Part shown: piece by piece, positions 29,501 to 37,305 of the stretch
How the letters are laid out: each line of letters opens with the position of its first letter
Numbering within the stretch: position 1 is the first letter of the stretch
DNA from: Kaistella sp. SH40-3
GTDB lineage: Bacteria; Bacteroidota; Bacteroidia; Flavobacteriales; Weeksellaceae
NCBI RefSeq assembly: GCF_030686865.1
Contig: NZ_JAQYUS010000010.1
Location: 1-64,000 of the forward strand
DNA length: 64,000 nt
Direction of reading: 5' to 3'
Notes under the pieces: model-generated
The model's input: the letters and a program-made list of their open reading frames with translations, nothing else
The model's database searches: none
Told to the model about the DNA's origin: nothing
Program-made: the position numbers and the translations under genes

Positions 29501-29582
29501 GCGCATCAAAATTCCATTTGTTATCTTTCCCATAATCGTAACCGATAAAAGGAATCTCAAATGTTTTTTTCTTTAGTTTCAT
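26517..29582 (-). CDS. traG: VirB4-type conjugation ATPase (TraG) with an inserted DnaJ J-domain
   Basis: About 1021 residues from the ATG at 29582 (a start at 29612 adds 10). The N-terminal third is the CagE/TrbE-like region. Walker A is GPSGSGKSFL near residue 428. Walker B is ALIIEEAWKAI near 790, followed by VVTQELDDI. Between them, around residues 575-640, lies a complete J-domain: TYYDILEIMF, LIQLYHPDKNSND with the HPD signature, and FFKVFEAYETLNDEVRRKIYDE. Family members in these elements are usually about 830 residues, so the excess matches the insertion. The enzyme powers substrate transfer and assembly of the secretion channel. The J-domain would let it stimulate Hsp70 (DnaK). Confidence 0.9.
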   Translation of the reverse strand: MKLKKKTFEIPFIGYDYGKDNKWNFDALIGQFGNPIIGIQIKNNVEQYSADPDAYLQFHTILNQVVSIIGENHIVQKIDIFSKKEYVAEKSTEFLQNKYSEHFDGRLFKTIDTLLLFTDIVDQNSKKNTYKYSAKSYKVLRDKCLKIFMLLSQNECDPQFLKEKDLDYYINGVLTMNFTKTPSFNNIKATSEHLIIGDKFVKTISFVDVEKIELPSEIETYSYLGGNGSASETAVDNFSFINELEDYKTVIYNQIISIQQQAPKQRELEKKKKKHEGVANNSPSNAIVAEEIDELLHHIAMDGQLIVDAHFSICYSTDSLEKMEETQSLIENKLFMKGIIVSQNSYNQLELFRCCIPGNAVELKSYDLFTTTSEAALCFFFKESYPLNEDSNFYLRFTDRQGVPLKIDPSDLPMKTGRINNRNKFVLGPSGSGKSFLMNNIVEQYLTYNYDVIIVDTGDSYSGLCAYKGGRYIQYTEEKPITMNPFLMDKEEFNIEKIEFLTNLIFLIWQGAEASMSSTQKSILDNVLMSYYHQFFKGGSEWFKDKSSDELFQYLKKYNIHEEDIQAEYENEVKENQTYYDILEIMFDASPKDIREKGRKLIQLYHPDKNSNDPDYDSSKFFKVFEAYETLNDEVRRKIYDESQLIITKTKSIIKRPENSDEWQYAIRNALIKRIIELEEKLSVSELSFNSFYEYCDQFLPIYLNNKKHKIDENEFKLRTFLFVLKDFYKGGRYGTTLNENADSTLFDEPFIVFEIDNVKDNPKLFPIVTLIIMDTFIQKMRLRKDRRKALIIEEAWKAIASKLMGGYILYLYKTVRKFWGEAVVVTQELDDIIGNTVVKDSIINNSDTFILLDQTKFKDNFDKIASLLSLNKVEQNKIFTINNLNNKFGRSRFKEFYIKRGSKGEVYGNEVSLEQYLTYTTEKPEKIAIEYYADHSDNYDEALQLFVKDFSILDDKMENMVGLVNLYKQPLDREVIDYYKNLKVQYNDQNILKIIDQELIDRQINFKELVESKKFEYEKV

Positions 29583-29674
29583 AGGAAGATATTTATTTTT
29601 TTGAAAGGTCATATATTATCGTCTCAAGGTCAATCGGAGTTTGCATTCAAATTTGACAAGGGCGATTTCATATT

Positions 29675-29971
29675 CTACTTTTTAGCTAAAAGTTTTGCAT
29701 TTTTGAATTTAATAGGCATGATGTGTAATTCTTCTTCATTTTTTGTTTTGTTGTAAAGCCCTTTAGAATCCTGTGTTTTATAACTCAGAAAAATACCGGT
29801 TCCGCCCATTGCTCCTCCGATGAGCATTCCAAAAAGCCCGAATAATGAAGACAGAATTGCGATAATGACCAGTCCGCCGACGGCTGAACCCATTGCATAG
29901 TAGATATACTTGTCTTTCAGACCGAAAAATATAAGGGGTTTTTTAAGCCCCTTATAAAGAAAGTACCCCAC
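29675..29971 (-). CDS. traF: conjugative transposon protein TraF (DUF4133-like)
   Basis: 98 residues from a GTG at 29971. The stop of traE and this start share a base (TAGTG), so translation is coupled; the longer ATG start at 30031 would read through the end of traE. The sequence MGYFLYKGLKKPLIFFGLK and two membrane segments (AVGGLVIIAILSSLFGLFG and GGAMGGTGIFLSY) fit the DUF4133/VirB3-like family. It follows TraE, as in known elements. Confidence 0.8.
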   Translation of the reverse strand: MGYFLYKGLKKPLIFFGLKDKYIYYAMGSAVGGLVIIAILSSLFGLFGMLIGGAMGGTGIFLSYKTQDSKGLYNKTKNEEELHIMPIKFKNAKLLAKK

Positions 29972-30291
29972 TAGAATATTGCCGCAATGAAGGTTGGAAC
30001 TAACAGCAGGAAAATACAAGCGCCGCCCCAACCAACAATCTCTTTGTTGATGTCCTGGTCACCGTTCGTCCATTTGTTATAAATTCTGATTCCACCAACC
30101 GTTCCTACAATAGCACCAATAGCATAAATCAGTAATCCAAGGTCATTGATATATCCTGAAATTGTAGTTGCGGCTGCACCCAGTGCAGCACTTCCACCAG
30201 ATTGCGCAAACGCAGTACTCAAGGAAAAGAGGACTACAAAAGCAGTCAAACTTCTTTTCATCATTTTGTGTTTTTTCAAATTTTGATTCAT
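29971..30291 (-). CDS. traE: conjugative transposon protein TraE (DUF4134-like, VirB2-like pilin candidate)
   Basis: 106 residues; an internal ATG at 30264 gives a tidier signal peptide (MMKRSLTAFVVLFSLSTAFA). The mature protein is small with two hydrophobic segments (LGLLIYAIGAIVGTVGGIRI and IVGWGGACIFLLLVPTFIAA) joined by NKWTNGDQDINKE, the TraE signature. The fold matches VirB2-like major pilin subunits. Overlaps the traF start. Confidence 0.85.
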   Translation of the reverse strand: MNQNLKKHKMMKRSLTAFVVLFSLSTAFAQSGGSAALGAAATTISGYINDLGLLIYAIGAIVGTVGGIRIYNKWTNGDQDINKEIVGWGGACIFLLLVPTFIAAIF

Positions 30292-30326
30292 CTTTTTTAA
30301 AATATTTAAGGTTTAATTTTGTGTTT

Positions 30327-30869
30327 TTAAAATCCTGCTGCCTGATAGACTTTATGACCATTTGTATTCGAAATCATTTGCACTGTGCTTTCTGCATCAT
30401 TCAACATTTGGTACCATTGCTTTTTGTTAATTTTGCGAAGAATCTGGTTTGGGTCTTCGGTACTTACTTGATCCATCAGCTCTGGCTCATTATTTTCTAT
30501 CGGAGTTACATCATCAATAACATTGTGCACGACTTCGCTTTCTACAGCATCCAAATCAAAAGAATCTATATTCTGCTCCGATTCAAATCTTCGTCTCCAA
30601 ACTTCTATATCTTCTCTTTCTTCTGAAATTTCAGTATCTATTGGAAACTCTTTTTTGTTAAATGATTTCGGCGTATTCAGATTTTCTACATCTTCTATTC
30701 CGACGGTTGTTACTGCATCTCTATTTTGTTCTTCAAATTCTACCAGCGAAAAGACATCAATTTCCTCAGTAACTAAAGTAGATTCCTTTTTCACGAAAAG
30801 ATCGTACACCATATTTCCGATATAGTAGAGGATGTAGAGCGCGAGTAGGATGATTAGGAATTTTGTCAT
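30327..30869 (-). CDS. membrane-anchored acidic protein of the transfer operon
   Basis: 180 residues from the ATG at 30869, preferred because it starts just before the single membrane helix (FLIILLALYILYYIGNMVYD). A start at 30935 adds 22 unlikely residues that overlap the parA-like gene. The cytoplasmic or periplasmic part is very acidic (EEIDVFSLVEFEEQNRD and following). No family is firmly recognised. It takes the place of TraD in the usual order ParA-(TraD)-TraE. Confidence 0.55.
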   Translation of the reverse strand: MTKFLIILLALYILYYIGNMVYDLFVKKESTLVTEEIDVFSLVEFEEQNRDAVTTVGIEDVENLNTPKSFNKKEFPIDTEISEEREDIEVWRRRFESEQNIDSFDLDAVESEVVHNVIDDVTPIENNEPELMDQVSTEDPNQILRKINKKQWYQMLNDAESTVQMISNTNGHKVYQAAGF

Positions 30870-30909
30870 ATTCAATAATTTTTCTAAAGATTGGAAGTGA
30901 ATGATGGGA

Positions 30910-31560
30910 TTAAATATTGGTATCCAGGGTTTCATTGATATAAGTAATTAGTTCATTAAATGAATTTCTAACCGCATATTTCTGTTCATAGTTCAGTTGT
31001 CTGGTATTGATGGTTTGCAGACAGTTTCTCTTAAACACCGGACTTTTGATGAGTGTTCCGTATTTTGTAATTTCAGCATCCATTCCTTCCTGATTAAGAT
31101 ATTTATAACCTTTATCATATTTTGAGCGAATGAAGACTCTTTCTGCCTGACTTTCCAGCATTCCTAAAAAATTGACAAACACCAACGTTGATTTTGCAGA
31201 AACATCGGAATACTCAAATGGAATGATGATAAAATCACTATAAATCAAGAGATCACTGTATTTTGCATCGAGCGTTCCGGCAAGATCAAATAGGTTGATA
31301 TCATCATTATCTTTTAAATCCAGTATCGTTTCGAAATCTGAAAAAGGTTGCTCCACTTCATCGCCTATAATTTCAACATCATATAATTTGGGCAGATCCA
31401 ATAATTCATCCTCTTTCCATTTCTGATAAAATGACTTTTGATAATCAAAATCGAAAACATTTATTTTCCTTTTAGAGATTGTCGAAATGTAATTTGCAAA
31501 AGTGATTGCAAGTGTCGTTTTTCCGGTACCTCCTTTTTGAGTTGCAAAAGTGATTATCAT
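30910..31560 (-). CDS. ParA-family ATPase (TraA-like)
   Basis: This 216-residue protein has the deviant Walker A KGGTGKTT at residues 9-16, the DFDYQKSFYQKW motif and FDLAGTLDAKYSDLLIYSD (Walker B region). It is a small ParA without an N-terminal DNA-binding domain, like TraA of Bacteroidota elements. It may partition the element or position the transfer apparatus. No ParB gene is evident beside it. It lies 11 bases after the relaxase gene. Confidence 0.85.
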   Translation of the reverse strand: MIITFATQKGGTGKTTLAITFANYISTISKRKINVFDFDYQKSFYQKWKEDELLDLPKLYDVEIIGDEVEQPFSDFETILDLKDNDDINLFDLAGTLDAKYSDLLIYSDFIIIPFEYSDVSAKSTLVFVNFLGMLESQAERVFIRSKYDKGYKYLNQEGMDAEITKYGTLIKSPVFKRNCLQTINTRQLNYEQKYAVRNSFNELITYINETLDTNI

Positions 31561-31571
31561 TGGTAGTTTTA

Positions 31572-33065
31572 TTATTTCCGTTTTTTTCTTTTCCTTTTGA
31601 GTTCGTTTTCGCCGGGATCTTTTGCGGTTCCAGAATTCTTCATTATTTCAAATAGCATTTCATCTACTGCTTTCATCACCTCTCCTCTGGAATTTTTTTC
31701 GGATTGTAATCTTGATTTTTCACCGCATCCCATTTCTGAATTTAAAAATCCCCGATATTCTTTCTCTCCTATCAAACTCTGCAATTCACCAACAAAATGA
31801 TGTTTTGTGCTAACAGCATAGATTTCACCACTCCCACTTTTTATAATCGAAACGCTATCTTCATCAATCTTTTTGTCTTTATTAATTCTTAAATGATCTC
31901 TAACTTCGCTCTTGATTTCTCTATAAGTTTCAAGATCTTTCTTAACTCTGTTTTCAAAAAGCATAAAATCTTGCAGCTTCGCTTCCGGATTATTTCTATT
32001 AAAAATTTCCAGTAAAATCAATTTTGATTCTTTGTTCGGAATCGTAAAATCTTTTAACACTTCGAAAAGTCGCTTATCAACTTTCTCTTCGGTAAACTCA
32101 AATAGTTCACTCATTTTTAATACCTCACTTCCTTTATAGACTTTCCTGGATTTATGATCGATCAACGAATATCCAAATGGTTGATGATTATCCTTATGAT
32201 GAAACACGAGGTCTATTCCAAATAACTGTCTCAGTTTCTGCTGCAGTTCACTTTCAAATTCTAACTTTATTTTCAATTCACTATCTCCAAATATATTTTT
32301 TGTTGTAGGTAATACTGATTTTTGTTTTCTCCTGTCTTCAACCTTAAACACCTTGGTTGAATAGATATCTTTATACTTCAATAGGATTGCTGTTATCTGG
32401 TTTTTCCTGCTGTCATTCTTGTTCTTCCCAAAATTTATATTGTTGAAATTAATCGTCTTTCTGGTCACTCCGTTCTTTAAGACATCAAAGGAATTATCAT
32501 CCTCCTTTTTAATCAAAATAAAATGACTTCTTTCAAGGAGCGTTTCCAGTTGCTTAATCGTGCTCACTTTATAGTTCAGTAATTTTTCAAGTTCTTCATC
32601 GGGTTTAAGATCGTACAGTTTTTCAAGTGTTCTACTTAATGCTTTCTGTGATTTTAGTTTTTCGAAACTATCGTTAATCTTTTTTCCACTTGTCTTATCC
32701 ACTCTTGTCGAATTAATGTGAACATGGTTATGATCGGTATCATTGTGAAAAACGACTATGAAAGGCTGTTTTCCATATCCCATTTCGGTCATGAAGTTTT
32801 CTGCGATTTCGGTAAGTTCTCCTTTGGAATGTTCCTTAAATTTTGTCGAAATCATCGCATGAAATTGAGGTTTGATTATCTTTTTGTTACCTACTGAAAT
32901 TGCTCTCAGATAATTTCTCACTTGCTGCTGACCGCTTGATCTATTAATGAAAGAAGGAAAGTTTTTCATCATCATCAATTCTCCTTTTCCACCCTTTATC
33001 TTTTTTTCGTTGTAATTTACTCCGGGAAAACTCGAACCTGCCGCCGGCATTATTTTAACGATCAT
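31572..33065 (-). CDS. relaxase/mobilisation nuclease (MOB family, MobB-like)
   Basis: This 497-residue protein has an N-terminal relaxase domain. The three-histidine metal motif is visible as FHNDTDHNHVHINSTR around residue 107-122, and the catalytic tyrosine is probably in the first 90 residues (YNEKKI or NYLRA). It would nick the transfer origin and lead the strand into the recipient. The C-terminal half is charged and of unknown fold, ending in a lysine/arginine-rich tail. Its start overlaps the stop of the MobC-like gene (ATGA). Confidence 0.9.
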   Translation of the reverse strand: MIVKIMPAAGSSFPGVNYNEKKIKGGKGELMMMKNFPSFINRSSGQQQVRNYLRAISVGNKKIIKPQFHAMISTKFKEHSKGELTEIAENFMTEMGYGKQPFIVVFHNDTDHNHVHINSTRVDKTSGKKINDSFEKLKSQKALSRTLEKLYDLKPDEELEKLLNYKVSTIKQLETLLERSHFILIKKEDDNSFDVLKNGVTRKTINFNNINFGKNKNDSRKNQITAILLKYKDIYSTKVFKVEDRRKQKSVLPTTKNIFGDSELKIKLEFESELQQKLRQLFGIDLVFHHKDNHQPFGYSLIDHKSRKVYKGSEVLKMSELFEFTEEKVDKRLFEVLKDFTIPNKESKLILLEIFNRNNPEAKLQDFMLFENRVKKDLETYREIKSEVRDHLRINKDKKIDEDSVSIIKSGSGEIYAVSTKHHFVGELQSLIGEKEYRGFLNSEMGCGEKSRLQSEKNSRGEVMKAVDEMLFEIMKNSGTAKDPGENELKRKRKKRK

Positions 33066-33412
33066 TTCGCAAGCACTGAATAAATCTTTTCAAAAATTCT
33101 ATTTTGCTCTTTTTTAAGTATTGTCAATTGTATTATCATACTCGTAAATTTTTCCAATTCGACATCACTTATAGATTTCTGTCCGTTTGCAATTCTGGCT
33201 ACTTGGTTAATATTGGTCTGTATTTTTATAAATATATTATCTTGCTTTTCCATGAATGCCAGAACGTCTTTCCTTTCATTATCGAAAATCCTATTTTCTA
33301 CAGAATCTATAATTAAATCGGTCATTGAAATATGTCTTTCGCGACATACCATTTTCCATTTTGACTTTTTAAGATTATCGATCCTAAATTTTATGTTAAC
33401 ATCCTTGCTCAA
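33062..33412 (-). CDS. relaxosome accessory protein (MobC-like)
   Basis: This 116-residue protein begins with a probable ribbon-helix-helix segment (VNIKFRIDNLKKSKWKMVCRE) and continues as helices with NINQVARIANG, a pattern shared by MobC-type mobilisation proteins. It should bind the transfer origin and help the relaxase. It overlaps the relaxase start by 4 bases. Confidence 0.8.
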   Translation of the reverse strand: MSKDVNIKFRIDNLKKSKWKMVCRERHISMTDLIIDSVENRIFDNERKDVLAFMEKQDNIFIKIQTNINQVARIANGQKSISDVELEKFTSMIIQLTILKKEQNRIFEKIYSVLAK

Positions 33413-33457
33413 TTTTTACATTATTTATTCTAGGAAAATCATTTATACATTTAAAAA

Positions 33458-34252
33458 TTAAGAGCTCGGCTTCCTAATCCTAGCAAGTCCTTGCACTTCT
33501 CCCCGTGTATAATATTCTGTCGACATTTTGTCTAAAGATGCTTGCGAGATTTGAATGGTGTTATTTTCTAATAGTGCCGGAAAAAAATCCGTCGAGTTTT
33601 CAGTGTGGAGTAAAACAATTTGGTTCGGATAATAACCGATATCATTTAATATTGAAGTAATGTTGATCGTAATTTTTCCCGTTATTGTACTCGAATCAGT
33701 TGACCGGTGAATTTGAAAATTAACGTTAGTAAAACCTTTCATCTTACTAAAAATAATAGCTCCTTTAAGACCAGCATAATTTTTAGTGCCTAAACTATAT
33801 GATTTTAGAGAAACCAAATATTCTCTATTATTGTTTCCGTAGTAATCTACTGGTTCATTCCAAGTTGAAGTGATTTTTAGCGAATCAGTGCTTTCAGCAT
33901 TAAATATTAATGAAATTCGATATTCTACTGGATCTGCTTCCTTTGCTAACGGCTGCCACTCTCTACCATCAAAAAAATAAACACCTGGTAATACAACGTT
34001 ACTAACTTGCTCGGTAATATTGCTGGGTGGTGAGGTAATAAAGACGATAGCTCCTTTCTTTGTAGATGTATATAATTTTGATGCTAGTTGATCACCAGTA
34101 ATTCTTGGGGGAATAATGCCATCATAGTGGTTTAAGTCATCTGGTTTTCCGACAACTTCAAAAGTCGTTTCTGGGTTTTGTGTATTTACTCCTACCTGCC
34201 CTTTTAATGAAAGAGTTAGTAAGAAGAAAAGGAAATAAATTAGTCGATCCAT
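33458..34252 (-). CDS. secreted protein with GVNTQNPE-type N-terminus
   Basis: This 264-residue protein has a signal peptide ending LKGQ. The first mature residues VGVNTQNPETTFEV are a hallmark of a large group of flavobacterial surface or adhesin-like proteins. The remainder is mostly beta-strand. It starts the leftward series but faces a different upstream region that holds hairpins and iterons. It may be cargo of the element; no function is known. Confidence 0.6.
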   Translation of the reverse strand: MDRLIYFLFFLLTLSLKGQVGVNTQNPETTFEVVGKPDDLNHYDGIIPPRITGDQLASKLYTSTKKGAIVFITSPPSNITEQVSNVVLPGVYFFDGREWQPLAKEADPVEYRISLIFNAESTDSLKITSTWNEPVDYYGNNNREYLVSLKSYSLGTKNYAGLKGAIIFSKMKGFTNVNFQIHRSTDSSTITGKITINITSILNDIGYYPNQIVLLHTENSTDFFPALLENNTIQISQASLDKMSTEYYTRGEVQGLARIRKPSS

Positions 34253-34443
34253 ATTTCTGATTTTTAATTACAGGACAAAATTGAGTAATCAAAACATACG
34301 AAACAACACTGTATCAATGGTTTGGGCTAAAAGCGATTAATCTGGATTCTGATTTGAAATAAAAAGGCTAAAAAAGAGTAATCTGGGTTATTCTGGCCTC
34401 TTCCTACATTTCCATTAAAAAAAACGAGTTCCGAAGTTTTTTC

Positions 34444-34515
34444 CCCTTTTGCAAAAAGGCAAGATTCGTCTTTGTACTTCAACTTGAAAAGTTGTGGGTA
34501 CAAAGACACATCTTG
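34444..34515. other. nested hairpins, candidate oriT or attachment region
   Basis: CAAGATTCGTCTTTGTAC (34460-34477) pairs with GTACAAAGACACATCTTG (34498-34515), 16 of 18 positions. Inside it CAACTT (34480-34485) pairs perfectly with AAGTTG (34489-34494). Just to the left CCTTTTGCAAAAAGG (34445-34459) is a further small hairpin. It lies one gene upstream of the MobC-like/relaxase pair, where a transfer origin is expected. An open reading frame of 60 codons crosses it on the minus strand but is probably a by-product. The rest of 34253-34637 shows no gene. Confidence 0.45.
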
Positions 34516-34637
34516 CTATTCAAAACCGGTTTATTTTTAAGAGTTCTGAAAAACAATTTATATGATTGATAAATTATTGATTTATATAAAGTTAGAAAGT
34601 ATTGCTTCTAAAAAAGAAAAGAAATTGGGATAGCCCT

Positions 34638-34760
34638 ATTTTACGCAGGTTGTTTGCAAACCAGTACTTATTTTACGCAGGTGCTGTTACTATTTTACAC
34701 AGGTTCTGGAATTGGTTTGTGTTTATTTTACCCAGGTACCTGGGTTCATTTTACACATGT
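34638..34760 (+). repeat. five phased 13-bp iterons (ATTTTACNCAGGT)
   Basis: Copies start at 34638, 34670, 34692, 34725 and 34748: ATTTTACGCAGGT twice, then ATTTTACACAGGT, ATTTTACCCAGGT and ATTTTACACATGT. The steps are 32, 22, 33 and 23 bases, so all are close to whole helical turns and on one DNA face. This is typical of iterons bound by a replication initiator or of operators for an array-binding protein. The region to 35045 holds no other convincing gene. Confidence 0.7.
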
Positions 34761-35045
34761 CCTTTGGGAAGTACATCTTGCGATCATATACTAAAAAAGG
34801 AATCGCACCTTTCACTCTTAAAACTTGAACTATTAAAATCTTTATCAATGTTTGCAAAAAAAGAATTAAAAGCTATTCTTAAATTCTTCCCTTAAAATAC
34901 TTAGATAATTTTAACTAATAATTAACGTATCCACCCTCTCTCACTATGTAACTTAGTCGTGTAAAAGCATACTTATGGTAGAATCTAAAAACAGAGGTAA
35001 TAAAATTATACTTACTGCTGTCTTATAAAAACTATAACCTATTGC

Positions 35046-37196
35046 ATGAAAAATCTACTTGTTACAGCACTTACTTTAAGCTCTTCCTATTATTTAGCTC
35101 AGACCGATAAAGATACCATGAAGGTGAAAAACATTGAAGCAGTTCAATTAATTGCGAGAAAACCTACGGTGGAAAACAAAGTAGACCGAACTATCTTTAA
35201 TGTTGCGAACAGTTCAATTTTATCAGGAAATACGACTTGGGATGTTCTTAGAATGACACCACTAGTAAGCATTGACAATGATGATGTAGTTAAATCTGAA
35301 GGTCAAAGCGTTACCGTTTACATCAACGACCGTAAAACTGTTTTTACTGGGAAAGATTTAAAAGAGTATCTGAATACCATTCCCGCGGACAATCTCATGA
35401 AGATCGAGGTCATTACAAGTCCTTCTGCCAAATACGAAACGACCGGCCAAGTGATCAATATTGTATTAAAGAAATTAGAAAATGAGGGTCTCAAAGGAAG
35501 CGCTAGTTTTACAAGCAGTCAGGCGTCTAGGAATTCGCAATATTCTAACCTCAATATTAATTACCATAAAAAGAATTTTACGCAGAATTTAACTGGGGGT
35601 TATGGCGAAAATACCAGCACTTATAGCAGTGACGCTGAATACTTGTTTTATGACAACAATAAAATTGAGCTTTTTAATTCTAAAAGCATCTCCTTAAGCC
35701 GAAGTCCATCTCTGTCAAGCACTTCAGAAATAGAGATTGACGAAAAAAACAATGTCGGCTTAATTTTCGATTTTAGAAAATCGAAGCGTTTTACAGACAG
35801 CGATTCTTTTGGCAGTAATTACCTCAATGGAGCGTTTGAGGATTCGTATACAAAAACCAATAATGCAATTGGAGATTATCAAAATTTAGGAACTAACTTA
35901 TTTTATAAGTATTATGATAAGGTAAAAAATAAAATTTTAGATGTTAACGTAGGTATCAATTACAGACAGTCGGATGACTTTAATGAACAATTATCAAATT
36001 TCTACACTACATCAATACCAGATGGCAGCAGAATATTGGCTAAGAAGCAGGATCGAGAATACTATTTGAAGATTGATTATTCACAACCTATTGGTGAAAA
36101 CGGAGGTCAATTAGAATTTGGTGGAAAATCAAATTTTAAAAACAACGTAATCCCTTACCGATATTTAAGTCTTGCTGATGGTCAATGGATCAATGACGGA
36201 TCAAGAACGAATGATTTTCAGTACACCGACAATTTGAATTCTTTGTACATCAATTTCAGCAAGACCTATTTTAAAAAACTGGAGACAAGAATAGGGCTTC
36301 GATTTGAGCACCTAGCATACAAAATCAGACAAGATGTTGGGAATGTCGAACGGACTGAGTCCTATAGTACATTGCTTCCGGATCTGCTTTTAAAATATGC
36401 ATTTTCTGATAATTACAATTTGACTGCCACCTACAATCATTCTATTTGGAGACCCTATTTCGCAGAATTTAATCCATTTCTTTTACCAGGAGACGACGGC
36501 GTTTTTTACCGTGGCAATTTAGATTTACAGGCAAATCCGAGTGACCGTTTCGGACTAAAATTAGGAATCAAAAAGAAATATTTCCTATCGGCAAACTATT
36601 TTTTCAGCAATCATGATTATTGGTCTTCTTATTTTATTGAAGATGAGAAAACAATTAGAATGCCTACCAATTTTGATGGAAGGATTGAACGTCTGTCAGC
36701 GAGCTTCAGTACGAACCAGACTTTTTTGAAAAATAAGTTGAGTGTGAATTTAAATGTTGGAGTTGAATATGCAGACAGTAGCGATTTCAATAAAAAAAAT
36801 GATCTGAAAAATGACAGCTATATTACCAATATAAGCGGTTCTACAAACATGTCATACACCAACTTGTTCGGCAAGAATATAAATCTCAATGCTTGGGTGG
36901 GAGTTTATAGTCAGAGCAATGGAAATTCTGTTTCCAATGGACAAAATGTTTTTCATAATGTGTCTGCCACTAAAATATTTCCATTGTTGCAAATGGAAGC
37001 TACAGTGCGGCTCAACAACTTCATCGTGAAACCTAATTTTGACAATACTACTTATACCCCGATCGGCCAGTTTCGAAACAATTACGCGTCCGACTGGTAT
37101 GGAGTATCTTTCTCATTGGTAAAAAGATTTGGGAATCAAAAAGTAAAAGAAAATACTAAAACCAATATAGAGAAAGATTCAGGTGGTGCCAAATAA
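35046..37196 (+). CDS. outer-membrane beta-barrel protein, TonB-receptor-like
   Basis: This 716-residue protein has a signal peptide ending YYLAQ and a plug-like domain (residues about 40-140: TWDVLRMTPLVSID, VTVYINDRK, IPADNLMKIEVITSPSAKYE). A long barrel with many aromatic-ended strands follows, finishing GVSFSLVKRFG plus a short tail. It belongs with the OMP_b-brl_3 group. The usual N-terminal carboxypeptidase-regulatory domain is missing, which explains the modest length. The ligand is unknown. It stands alone, read rightwards, next to a mobile-element region. Confidence 0.8.
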   Translation: MKNLLVTALTLSSSYYLAQTDKDTMKVKNIEAVQLIARKPTVENKVDRTIFNVANSSILSGNTTWDVLRMTPLVSIDNDDVVKSEGQSVTVYINDRKTVFTGKDLKEYLNTIPADNLMKIEVITSPSAKYETTGQVINIVLKKLENEGLKGSASFTSSQASRNSQYSNLNINYHKKNFTQNLTGGYGENTSTYSSDAEYLFYDNNKIELFNSKSISLSRSPSLSSTSEIEIDEKNNVGLIFDFRKSKRFTDSDSFGSNYLNGAFEDSYTKTNNAIGDYQNLGTNLFYKYYDKVKNKILDVNVGINYRQSDDFNEQLSNFYTTSIPDGSRILAKKQDREYYLKIDYSQPIGENGGQLEFGGKSNFKNNVIPYRYLSLADGQWINDGSRTNDFQYTDNLNSLYINFSKTYFKKLETRIGLRFEHLAYKIRQDVGNVERTESYSTLLPDLLLKYAFSDNYNLTATYNHSIWRPYFAEFNPFLLPGDDGVFYRGNLDLQANPSDRFGLKLGIKKKYFLSANYFFSNHDYWSSYFIEDEKTIRMPTNFDGRIERLSASFSTNQTFLKNKLSVNLNVGVEYADSSDFNKKNDLKNDSYITNISGSTNMSYTNLFGKNINLNAWVGVYSQSNGNSVSNGQNVFHNVSATKIFPLLQMEATVRLNNFIVKPNFDNTTYTPIGQFRNNYASDWYGVSFSLVKRFGNQKVKENTKTNIEKDSGGAK

Positions 37197-37197
37197 G

Positions 37198-37305
37198 ATG
37201 ATAACTACATCTCTAATTCTCTTATTGATCATTCAAATTGTGCATACACATTTTAGAGGAGAACTAAGTGTGCAAACCTTTAAAGAGTTTTGGGCTCTCC
37301 AATAA
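37198..37305 (+). CDS. possible 35-residue single-span membrane peptide
   Basis: An ATG one base after the barrel gene stop opens 35 codons. The first 15 residues are strongly hydrophobic (MITTSLILLLIIQIV), followed by a polar tail HTHFRGELSVQTFKEFWALQ. The tight spacing suggests possible coupling, but no homologue is known to me and the peptide could be chance. Confidence 0.25.
   Translation: MITTSLILLLIIQIVHTHFRGELSVQTFKEFWALQ

Noticed and set aside
34327..34509. 60-codon frame on the minus strand over the nested hairpins
   Set aside because: Its sequence is forced by the inverted repeats and it has no domain; treated as non-coding structure.
34638..34760. CRISPR or integron array from the ATTTTAC repeats
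   Set aside because: The units are 13 bases with 9-20 base gaps in helical phase, which fits protein-binding iterons.
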